This document shows positions 1 through 5,028 of a stretch of DNA of 6,196 nucleotides, in pieces. The stretch comes from Candidatus Phaeomarinibacter sp. Lineage in GTDB: Bacteria; Pseudomonadota; Alphaproteobacteria; CGMCC-115125. A program made the position numbers and the translations under genes. The notes beneath the pieces were generated by a model. It worked only from the letters and a program-made list of their open reading frames with translations. It was not told the DNA's origin and made no database searches. Location: NCBI GenBank assembly GCA_028279995.1, contig JANQMQ010000642.1:1-6196 (forward strand), in the 5' to 3' direction. Position 1 is the stretch's first letter, and each line of letters starts with the position of its first letter.

Positions 1-176
1 ATCCGGTCCATCACCGGCACCAGCAGCCACAGGCCGGGGGACAGGGTGCGTGTGTAGCGGCCGAAACGCTCGACAGTGTACTCGAACCCCTGAGGGACGA
101 TCTTGATCGAGGTGTAGACGAGCACGGCGGCAAGGCCGAGCAGAACAAGTCCGAATAGAAGGGACGCGCTGAGCAT
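1..176 (-). CDS. qmcA: SPFH/band 7 (QmcA/stomatin-like) membrane protein, N-terminal part only
   Basis: The 58 visible residues start at the ATG at 176-174 and run off the window edge, so the C-terminus is missing. An excellent Shine-Dalgarno, GGAGGA at 186-181, sits 4 bases upstream and fixes the start. Residues 5-22 are a single hydrophobic helix (SLLFGLVLLGLAAVLVYT). They are followed by IKIVPQGFEYTVERFGRY at 24-41 and TLSPGLWLLVPVMDR at 44-58. This is the highly recognisable opening of the SPFH domain in the QmcA/paraslipin branch, where the 'VPQG(Y/F)..TVERFGRYT' stretch is nearly invariant. Family members are inner-membrane proteins with an N-terminal anchor that form oligomeric microdomain scaffolds and associate with membrane proteases such as FtsH. 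They are often paired with an NfeD-like gene, which would lie outside this window. The 177-base gap after the dehydrogenase gene suggests, without proving, its own promoter. Confidence 0.9.
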   Translation of the reverse strand, partial: MLSASLLFGLVLLGLAAVLVYTSIKIVPQGFEYTVERFGRYTRTLSPGLWLLVPVMDR

Positions 177-189
177 GAATTCCTCCAGT

Positions 190-216
190 CCGGCCAGTTC
201 GAAATGTGACGGCCGG
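190..216. repeat. Inverted repeat in the leader of the SPFH gene
   Basis: CCGGCC at 190-195 and GGCCGG at 211-216 form a perfect 6-base inverted repeat with a 15-base loop that contains the palindrome TTCGAA (198-203). It ends 3 bases upstream of the GGAGGA ribosome binding site. No T-run follows on either strand, so it does not look like an intrinsic terminator. It could be a leader hairpin or a protein site, or chance in GC-rich DNA. Confidence 0.3.
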
Positions 217-353
217 AAGTGTGTCGTTACCGCGATCTTGAAAGAGATTCGCGGGGCGGGAGCTTGCTGATCAGCTTATCTGATATGGGGACAAGCGCCA
301 TCATTTGCCAGCAAGATCGGCAGGATAGGCCCCAAATCCGGCAGGAATACGGA
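217..353. other. Intergenic spacer between the dehydrogenase and SPFH genes
   Basis: I find no gene here. There is a 10-base palindrome, GCTGATCAGC (266-275), and an 8-base direct repeat CGGCAGGA at 318-325 and 339-346, whose copies start 21 bases (two helical turns) apart. No GC-rich hairpin followed by a T-run is visible for terminating the dehydrogenase transcript, and no convincing -35/-10 pair for the SPFH gene. Confidence 0.4.
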
Positions 354-1355
354 CTAAATCACCCGGTTCAATGGCTCACCGTTCAGGAAGGCGTCGATGT
401 TTTCCCGGGTCGTTTCCAGAATGCGCTGTACGGCTTCGCGGGTGTTAAAGGCGGAGTGCGGAGTGATTACCACATTGCGCATGTGCAGCAGCACATGGTC
501 CGCCAGCAACGTCTCCAGATTGTGACTGCGCGTATAGACAGAGCGCAGAAGCTCCGCTTCCTCGCGGATGGTCGGCTCTTCCGGCAGCACATCAAGGCCG
601 GCGCCGGCAAGCTTGCCCGTGGCCAGCGCTTTGAGAAGAGCGTTGACGTCGATCAGGTTGCCGCGCGCCGTGTTGATCAGCACTGCTCCATCCTTCATGG
701 CGTCGAAGGCGGCTTCATCAAACATGTAGTCCGTGGCGGCGCCGCCGGGTACATGAAGACTGACGACATCCGCGTGCGCCAGAAGATCTGCAAACGGAAC
801 ATATCGGAAGCCAAGCTCGCGGGAGGCTGTTTCGTCAGGAGATATGTCATGGGCAATGACATTCATGTCAAAGCCCTTGGCAATGCGGATCGTGCACTGG
901 CCGATATGGCCGGTGCCGACAATGCCGATGGTCTTCCCCTGCAGATCGAACCCCTGCAGGCCTGACTGATGAAAATCGCCGCGTCTCGTGCGGTCCGTTG
1001 CCTCGACCATCTTGTGAGAAACCGCGAGAAGCAGGGCGAAGACGTGCTCCGCCACGGTCGTGTCCCCATAGGTCGGCACGGTGGCAAGTGCAATGCCGCG
1101 TGCCTTGCAGGCTTCCACGTCGATATGGTCATAGCCTGTTGAGCGTGTGGCAATCATCTTGAGGTTCGGAAGGGCAGCAATGGTCTGTGCATCAATGCTC
1201 GAATAGACGAAGGGCGAGATGATCTCCGCATCCGCATAATCCGCCGCGTTCTCCGGCTTGATCCGCCCGGGGATGAAGTCAACCTGGTGCGCGTCGGCAA
1301 GGGAGCGTAGCGGTTCCAGCTCCCACTCTTCCGTTTCAAAAACGACGATCTTCAT
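354..1355 (-). CDS. NAD-dependent D-2-hydroxyacid dehydrogenase (D-lactate dehydrogenase-like)
   Basis: This 333-residue protein is of normal length for the D-isomer-specific 2-hydroxyacid dehydrogenases, which interconvert a 2-keto acid and a D-2-hydroxy acid with NAD(H) in the cytoplasm. The substrate domain comes first (about 1-100). The Rossmann domain follows, with the dinucleotide loop GTGHIG at 147-152 and Asp170 at the end of the next strand (VIAHD), which favours NAD over NADP. The catalytic set is complete: Arg231 (NTARGNLID), Glu260 (GLDVLPEEP) and His300 (ITPHSAFNT). The inserted segment around 262-294 is typical of a D-lactate dehydrogenase-like subgroup. The start at 1355 gives the family N-terminus (MKIVVFETEEWE). 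A longer frame from 1517 would only add out-of-frame ppsA sequence. The start overlaps the ppsA stop as ATGA and there is no strong Shine-Dalgarno, so translation is probably coupled to ppsA. The stop is TAG. The exact substrate (lactate/pyruvate or another keto acid) is inferred, partly from the PEP synthase neighbour. Confidence 0.88.
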   Translation of the reverse strand: MKIVVFETEEWELEPLRSLADAHQVDFIPGRIKPENAADYADAEIISPFVYSSIDAQTIAALPNLKMIATRSTGYDHIDVEACKARGIALATVPTYGDTTVAEHVFALLLAVSHKMVEATDRTRRGDFHQSGLQGFDLQGKTIGIVGTGHIGQCTIRIAKGFDMNVIAHDISPDETASRELGFRYVPFADLLAHADVVSLHVPGGAATDYMFDEAAFDAMKDGAVLINTARGNLIDVNALLKALATGKLAGAGLDVLPEEPTIREEAELLRSVYTRSHNLETLLADHVLLHMRNVVITPHSAFNTREAVQRILETTRENIDAFLNGEPLNRVI

Positions 1356-1738
1356 TGCGCGGCCACCGGCGGTGTCGCAGTGTCCAGTTCGGCTTCGGCA
1401 CTGGCGATGGCCTTCTTGGTGTGCAGGAAACTGTCCGGCGTCACCGACATGGAGTCGATGCCGGTGGCCACCAGGAATTTGGCAAACTCCGGCTTGTCGC
1501 TGGGCCCCTGGCCGCACAGGCCGACCTTACGCTTGTGCTCGTGTGCCGTGGCGATGACATTCTCGATCATCCATTTGACGGCCGGGTTCTCCTCGTCAAA
1601 CAGGTGCGCGAGCCGCGCTGAATCCCGATCGACGCCGAGGGTGAGCTGGGTCAGGTCGTTGGAGCCGATGGAGAAGCCGTCAAACCGCTTGGAAAACTCG
1701 TCCGCGAGAATGACGTTGGACGGCACCTCGCACATCAC
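1352..1738 (-). CDS. PEP synthase C-terminal fragment downstream of the amber codon
   Basis: The same frame stays open after the TAG to the TGA at 1354-1352. It encodes the last part of the PEP/pyruvate-binding TIM barrel: MCEVPSNVILADEF, FSIGSNDLTQLTLGVDRD and VGLCGQGPSDKPEF, with the catalytic cysteine. Nothing in it looks degraded. Reinitiation is conceivable: GAGG at 1747-1744 lies 5 bases before a GTG (1738-1736) and 8 bases before an ATG (1735-1733), about 27-30 bases past the stop. The split would fall inside the barrel, which makes a functional two-piece enzyme less likely than a nonsense mutation or read error. The frame ends in ATGA overlap with the dehydrogenase start, so any ribosome reaching here would help translate that gene. 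Confidence 0.5.
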   Translation of the reverse strand: MMCEVPSNVILADEFSKRFDGFSIGSNDLTQLTLGVDRDSARLAHLFDEENPAVKWMIENVIATAHEHKRKVGLCGQGPSDKPEFAKFLVATGIDSMSVTPDSFLHTKKAIASAEAELDTATPPVAAQ

Positions 1739-1765
1739 ATAGACCTCAAGCCCGTCCTCTCCGCG

Positions 1766-1768
1766 CTA
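1766..1768 (-). other. In-frame amber (TAG) codon within ppsA
   Basis: On the minus strand the sequence reads CATGGCCTC-TAG-CGCGGAGAG, i.e. HGL, stop, RGE. One base change from AAG, CAG or GAG would explain it, and the position falls where relatives carry an ordinary residue. The neighbouring dehydrogenase gene ends with TAG at a normal C-terminus, so TAG is used as a true stop in this genome and wholesale reassignment is unlikely. Confidence 0.9.
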
Positions 1769-3811
1769 GAGGCCATGGGAGGCCATGGTCTCAAGAACGG
1801 CGTCGGCTTCTTCCAGCGTCCGGCAGAAGGGAATCATCACCACCACATTGGTGAAGCCCATCTCCTTGTGGACCTTTGCCAGTGCCTCGCACTCAAGAGC
1901 GAAGCCGTCAGAATAGTCATCGGAATAGTAGCGGCTTGCACCACGCCAGCCGATCATCGGGTTTTCTTCACTCGGCTCAAACTGCCGGCCCCCTATGAGT
2001 TCCGCATATTCGTTGGTCTTGAAGTCGCTCATCCGCACAATCACCGGATGGGGATATTGCGAGGCGGCAAGCCGCGCCACGCCTTCGGCCAGCGTGTGGA
2101 CGAAGTAGTCCGGCTTGGTGTCATAGCCGACGGTGATCTTCTCGATCTCCTTGCGCGCCTTCTTGTCCTTCACCTGGTCGAACCGCGTCAGAGCAAGCGG
2201 GTGCACCTTGATGATGTTGTTGATGACGAACTCAAGCCGCGCGAGACCGATGCCGTCAGACGGCAGACGCCACCAACGCAGCGCAGCGGACGGCGTCGCC
2301 ATGTTGAGCATCAGCTTCGTGTGCGTCTCGGGCATGTCGTCGAGGCTGAGGTCATGCACCTCAATGTCTGCGATGCCGGCATAGACATGGCCTTCGTCGC
2401 CCTCGGCGCAGGAGGCCGTGATCTCGGTTCCCGTCTTGAGGACCGCTGTTGCGTCATGACACCCGACGATGGCGGTGAGGCCAAGCTCACGGCTGACGAT
2501 GGCGGCATGGCTGGTGCGGCCGCCATGGTCGGTGATGATGGCACTGGCGCGTTTCATGATCGGCACCCAGTCCGGGTCGGTGATCGACGTCACCAGAACC
2601 GCACCATCCTCGAACTTGTCGATCTCCTGCGGCGACGCGAGGTTGATGACCTTGCCGACAGCGGCACCGGAGCCGACAGCAAGGCCGGATGTCAGCTTCT
2701 CACCCTGGTTGGAGACATGGAACGTCTTGAGGCCGCTGGCTTCCGCTCGCGACTGCACGGTTTCAGGCCGGGCCTGGACGATGGCAAGCTCACCTGTGTT
2801 GCCGTCCTTCGCCCACTCAATGTCCATGGGGCAGCCGTAGTGCTGTTCAATGGTGACGGCCCAGCGCGCCAGCTGCAGGACTTCCTCGTTGCTGAGCGTA
2901 AACTGCGCGCGCTCTTTTGCTTTGGTCTTCAGCCATTTTGTTGGCTTCTTGCCGCCCTCGGCATAGACCAGCTTTTTTTCCTTGGTGCCGAGGCTGCGCT
3001 CAACAATGGGAGAAAGGGCGTCGTTCTCAAGCAGTGGCTTGAAGACCATGAACTCGTCCGGGTCGGCAATGCCCTGCACCACCGCTTCGCCAAGGCCCCA
3101 GGCACCGGTGATCAGTACCATGTCCGGAAAGCCGGTCTCCGTGTCGATGGAGAACATAACGCCCGCCGCGCCCGTGTCAGAGCGCACCATGCGCTGGACG
3201 CCGACCGAGAGCGCCACGTCGAGATGATCGAAGCCATTGTTATTGCGGTAGGTGATGGCCCTGTCCGTAAAGAGTGATGCGTAGCACTTGCGCACATGCT
3301 CCAGCAGTGCATCCTTGCCGCAGATATTGAGATAGCTTTCCTGCTGGCCGGCAAAGCTTGCGTCCGGCAGGTCTTCAGCCGTTGCGGAGGATCGCACGGC
3401 TACGTCCGGCTTGCGCTTGCCTTCCCGTTCACCCAACTCACGATAGGCATCGGTGATGACCTTACCGAGGTCCTTCGGCATGGCGGCCTTGAGGAAAGCA
3501 GAGCGGATGGTCTTGCCGACAGTCGCGAGCTCCGCCTTGCCTTTGGCCAGCGCGGATGTCTGCTCGCGGATGACTACATCCAGGCCGTTATGCGCTACAA
3601 AGGTGCGATAGGCTTCGGAGGTTGTTGCAAAGCCGCCGGGCACTTTGACACCGACTCCGGAGAGGTTGGCGATCATCTCCCCCAAAGACGCATTCTTACC
3701 GCCGACGCGGGGCACGTCCGTTACGCGGGCATCTTCAAGCCAGAGAATGTGGTCCTCGGCGGATGCGCCTTTGGAGGATTTGGGTTTCGATGGCTTCTTG
3801 GGGGAAGGCAT
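1766..3811 (-). CDS. ppsA: PEP synthase, N-terminal 681 residues as literally encoded
   Basis: This is the open part of ppsA before the amber codon. It contains the whole nucleotide-binding domain, the phosphohistidine domain (His435) and roughly the first two thirds of the TIM-barrel domain. It ends with ADAVLETMASHGL, in the middle of a conserved block where other PpsA proteins continue directly with RGE(D/N)GL. The protein opens with a short Lys/Pro/Ser-rich tail (MPSPKKPSKPKSSKG) before the conserved domain begins near residue 20. A start farther upstream at 3925 is possible in frame but would add 38 residues without family resemblance, translated from the repeat-rich leader. As a stand-alone product it could still be phosphorylated by ATP in principle, but could not complete PEP synthesis without the missing barrel segment. 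Confidence 0.75.
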   Translation of the reverse strand: MPSPKKPSKPKSSKGASAEDHILWLEDARVTDVPRVGGKNASLGEMIANLSGVGVKVPGGFATTSEAYRTFVAHNGLDVVIREQTSALAKGKAELATVGKTIRSAFLKAAMPKDLGKVITDAYRELGEREGKRKPDVAVRSSATAEDLPDASFAGQQESYLNICGKDALLEHVRKCYASLFTDRAITYRNNNGFDHLDVALSVGVQRMVRSDTGAAGVMFSIDTETGFPDMVLITGAWGLGEAVVQGIADPDEFMVFKPLLENDALSPIVERSLGTKEKKLVYAEGGKKPTKWLKTKAKERAQFTLSNEEVLQLARWAVTIEQHYGCPMDIEWAKDGNTGELAIVQARPETVQSRAEASGLKTFHVSNQGEKLTSGLAVGSGAAVGKVINLASPQEIDKFEDGAVLVTSITDPDWVPIMKRASAIITDHGGRTSHAAIVSRELGLTAIVGCHDATAVLKTGTEITASCAEGDEGHVYAGIADIEVHDLSLDDMPETHTKLMLNMATPSAALRWWRLPSDGIGLARLEFVINNIIKVHPLALTRFDQVKDKKARKEIEKITVGYDTKPDYFVHTLAEGVARLAASQYPHPVIVRMSDFKTNEYAELIGGRQFEPSEENPMIGWRGASRYYSDDYSDGFALECEALAKVHKEMGFTNVVVMIPFCRTLEEADAVLETMASHGL

Positions 3812-3821
3812 GGGCAACTGT

Positions 3822-3825
3822 CTCC
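3822..3825 (-). promoter_or_regulatory. Ribosome binding site for ppsA
   Basis: GGAG (GGAGA if one includes 3821) lies 9-10 bases before the ATG at 3811, a slightly long but workable distance. It supports the start at 3811 over the in-frame upstream start at 3925. Confidence 0.55.
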
Positions 3826-3844
3826 GCACCGGTGTTGTTACGCC

Positions 3845-3867
3845 GCGGTCCGGCCAAGGCCGACCGC
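3845..3867 (-). repeat. Strong hairpin in the ppsA leader, just upstream of the RBS
   Basis: In the transcript sense this reads GCGGTC GGCC TT GGCC GGACCGC: two arms of 10 and 11 bases, complementary except for one bulged base, around a 2-base loop (in practice the loop opens to 4 or more). It ends about 20 bases before the GGAG. What follows is GGCGTAACAACA, not a T-run, so it is not a canonical terminator. It could shape access to the start or protect the mRNA 5' region. Confidence 0.5.
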
Positions 3868-3869
3868 GC

Positions 3870-3890
3870 TGTCGCGTGTACATCGCGACA
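3870..3890 (-). repeat. Perfect 7-base inverted repeat in the ppsA leader
   Basis: TGTCGCG and CGCGACA flank the 7-base loop ATGTACA in the transcript sense. The upstream arm shares TGTC (3890-3887) with the arm of the neighbouring repeat at 3887-3917, so the two stem-loops cannot form at the same time. Confidence 0.5.
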
Positions 3891-3917
3891 CCATCCAAAC
3901 GACCAGACAATGGTGTC
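3887..3917 (-). repeat. Perfect 8-base inverted repeat GACACCAT/ATGGTGTC in the ppsA leader
   Basis: GACACCAT at 3917-3910 and ATGGTGTC at 3894-3887 (transcript sense) are separated by 15 bases. A third, imperfect copy, ATGGTGTGTCA, lies just upstream at 3935-3925 and can also pair with the first arm (7 contiguous bases). This could be a set of operator half-sites for a dimeric regulator, or alternative RNA stems. Confidence 0.45.
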
Positions 3918-3993
3918 AGGCTCATGACACACCATGCGGACTTTGTGGGTATTGATATGCGTCAACGGCTGCGCGGGAAGGCAGATAGCGCCC

Positions 3994-5028
3994 TTACTGC
4001 CTATAGAGAGATGCGGCGTTTCCCAGACCTATCTGCGACGACATGCAGCGGACGCCGCCGCCCATGTGGCATACTTGAGACGACATGACCGGGATCACCT
4101 GTTTCGATGTAAGAGACCTTACTGTTGCAAGGGCTTCAGCGTCTTCCGGGATGCCGAACTGCGGCAAGTAGACTGCGTGATCCGTCACAAGTGCATTTGT
4201 GTAGAGACCACACGCCGAACCGAAATCCTGATCATAGATGTCAGAGCCATCGTAGGCATTGACGATGCTGTGAATGGCCACACCGGGGAGGGAGTGCTTC
4301 AACCGGGCCAGCAGATCAGCTTCGTAGTCCTGATCCTCCGTATACGCATTTACAAGCAGGACACCATCGTCAATGAATGAGACGACGCCGTCGGCGTGCT
4401 CCAGGCCGCCCTGCTCGTCTGCTTCAATAAACGCGATATGCCTGACCCCGGTCAGCTCGCGAAGCGCCTCACGCGCCTCGGTTTCCGTCATGTCGTTGTC
4501 CGAAAGAAACTTCGTGCTGGCGACGGCATGGCCGGCACCGTCAAAGACCCAGTTGCCTCCGTCGTTCAGCAAATCCGAGTCAAGTGTCGTAATGCCGGCT
4601 TGAAACAGGAACTCGGCATGGGTCTCCTGCACCGCATCTGCGTACTCCTGCGCATTGCGACGGCCGCCCTGTCCGGCAGCTGTATAACGGGTCAGGGCCA
4701 TGGATGATGCATCCATGACGCCGTAGTCGCGTGTCCAGATGTCATCCATGGGGGCAATCAAAACTGCGTCGTCACCCAGGGCCTCCGTGTAAACGGCAGC
4801 GGTATCTGTCCCGGCCAGAATCAGGACCTGATCGGGCGCTGCGACAGCCTTCGCGAAGCCGATATGAAAGTCGATGATCGCGTCCGCCTCACTGGCGTAG
4901 TAGGGATCGTTCCCCGGGGCCGCGAGCAGAATCAGCTGGCCTTTTGCTTCCTCAGCCATGGTGACTGGTCCTGATAATAAGAGGGCTGTCAGCATCACAC
5001 AGAGTGCGCTTGCAGTTTTTTGCATCAT
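3994..5028 (-). CDS. Exported agmatine deiminase / peptidylarginine deiminase family protein
   Basis: This 344-residue protein has a clear signal peptide: basic start, hydrophobic core about 7-20, and a likely signal peptidase I site after TMA (25|26), with no lipobox. The mature part has the guanidine-modifying fold signatures of the agmatine deiminase/bacterial PAD family in order: MDDIWTRDYG (94-103, Asp101), GGNWVFDG (157-164), LEHADG (209-214, His211 and Asp213), YTNALV (276-281, Asn278) and GGGVRCMSSQ (323-332, catalytic Cys328). The family hydrolyses a guanidino group to a ureido group and ammonia through a thiouronium on the cysteine; typical substrates are agmatine or peptidyl-arginine. 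Cytoplasmic agmatine deiminases lack a signal peptide, so this one probably acts in the periplasm or outside the cell; the substrate is unknown. The residue before the catalytic Cys is Arg, where the family usually has His. Its start overlaps the transporter stop (ATGA); a second ATG at 5025 is equally possible as start and is slightly better placed for the weak AGG upstream. Confidence 0.85.
   Translation of the reverse strand: MMQKTASALCVMLTALLLSGPVTMAEEAKGQLILLAAPGNDPYYASEADAIIDFHIGFAKAVAAPDQVLILAGTDTAAVYTEALGDDAVLIAPMDDIWTRDYGVMDASSMALTRYTAAGQGGRRNAQEYADAVQETHAEFLFQAGITTLDSDLLNDGGNWVFDGAGHAVASTKFLSDNDMTETEAREALRELTGVRHIAFIEADEQGGLEHADGVVSFIDDGVLLVNAYTEDQDYEADLLARLKHSLPGVAIHSIVNAYDGSDIYDQDFGSACGLYTNALVTDHAVYLPQFGIPEDAEALATVRSLTSKQVIPVMSSQVCHMGGGVRCMSSQIGLGNAASLYRQ

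Larger units (their letters stand above)
1352..3811 (-). pseudogene. ppsA: Phosphoenolpyruvate synthase (pyruvate, water dikinase), interrupted by an in-frame TAG
   Basis: PpsA makes PEP from pyruvate and ATP, releasing AMP and phosphate, the first step of gluconeogenesis from pyruvate or lactate. Read through, the gene is 820 codons including both stops, close to the usual ~790-810 residues and shorter than pyruvate phosphate dikinase. In order it shows: the ATP-grasp-like N-terminal domain with VGGKNASLGEMI (about 36-47), AVRSSATAEDLPDASFAGQQ (138-157) and the IVQARPETVQS end (about 344-354); the swivelling phosphohistidine domain with GGRTSHAA, His435 being the phosphorylated residue; and the C-terminal PEP/pyruvate TIM-barrel domain with IVRMSDFKTNEYAELIGG, then, after the stop, FSIGSNDLTQLTLGVDRD and CGQGPSD, with Cys766 the catalytic cysteine. 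Codon 682 is TAG (1768-1766). The frame does not shift and homology resumes at once. The start at 3811 has GGAG at 3825-3822. If the stop is real and not bypassed, the product lacks the catalytic cysteine and should be inactive. Sequencing error, suppression or a split enzyme are the alternatives. Confidence 0.88.

Noticed and set aside
266..275. Palindrome GCTGATCAGC in the spacer before the SPFH gene
   Set aside because: A single 10-base palindrome with no partner, T-run or nearby promoter; most likely chance.
219..965. A 248-codon plus-strand open frame
   Set aside because: It is antisense to the dehydrogenase gene, whose catalytic motifs are all present, and its product resembles no family I recognise.
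1356..1517. Upstream extension of the dehydrogenase frame to 1517
   Set aside because: The added 54 residues are ppsA coding sequence read in another frame; the family N-terminus begins at 1355.
1766..1768. General TAG reassignment or pyrrolysine use
   Set aside because: The dehydrogenase gene ends with TAG at the expected C-terminus, and the ppsA position is not a known special-residue site; no supporting tRNA or synthetase is in the window.
1775..3277. A 500-codon open frame on the plus strand opposite ppsA
   Set aside because: It lies wholly antisense to a clearly conserved gene, has no recognisable motif, and long antisense frames are common in GC-rich coding DNA.
3845..3867. Intrinsic terminator after the deiminase-family gene
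   Set aside because: The hairpin is strong but followed by GGCGTAACAACA in the transcript direction, and by no T-run in the other, so it lacks the required U-tract.
3812..3925. Upstream in-frame start for ppsA at 3925
   Set aside because: The 38 added residues cross the leader hairpins and have no PpsA resemblance; the start at 3811 has a plausible GGAG.
3935..3965. Candidate -35 box TTGACG (3965-3960) for ppsA
   Set aside because: At 16-18 bases downstream there is no TATAAT-like hexamer, so I did not call a promoter.
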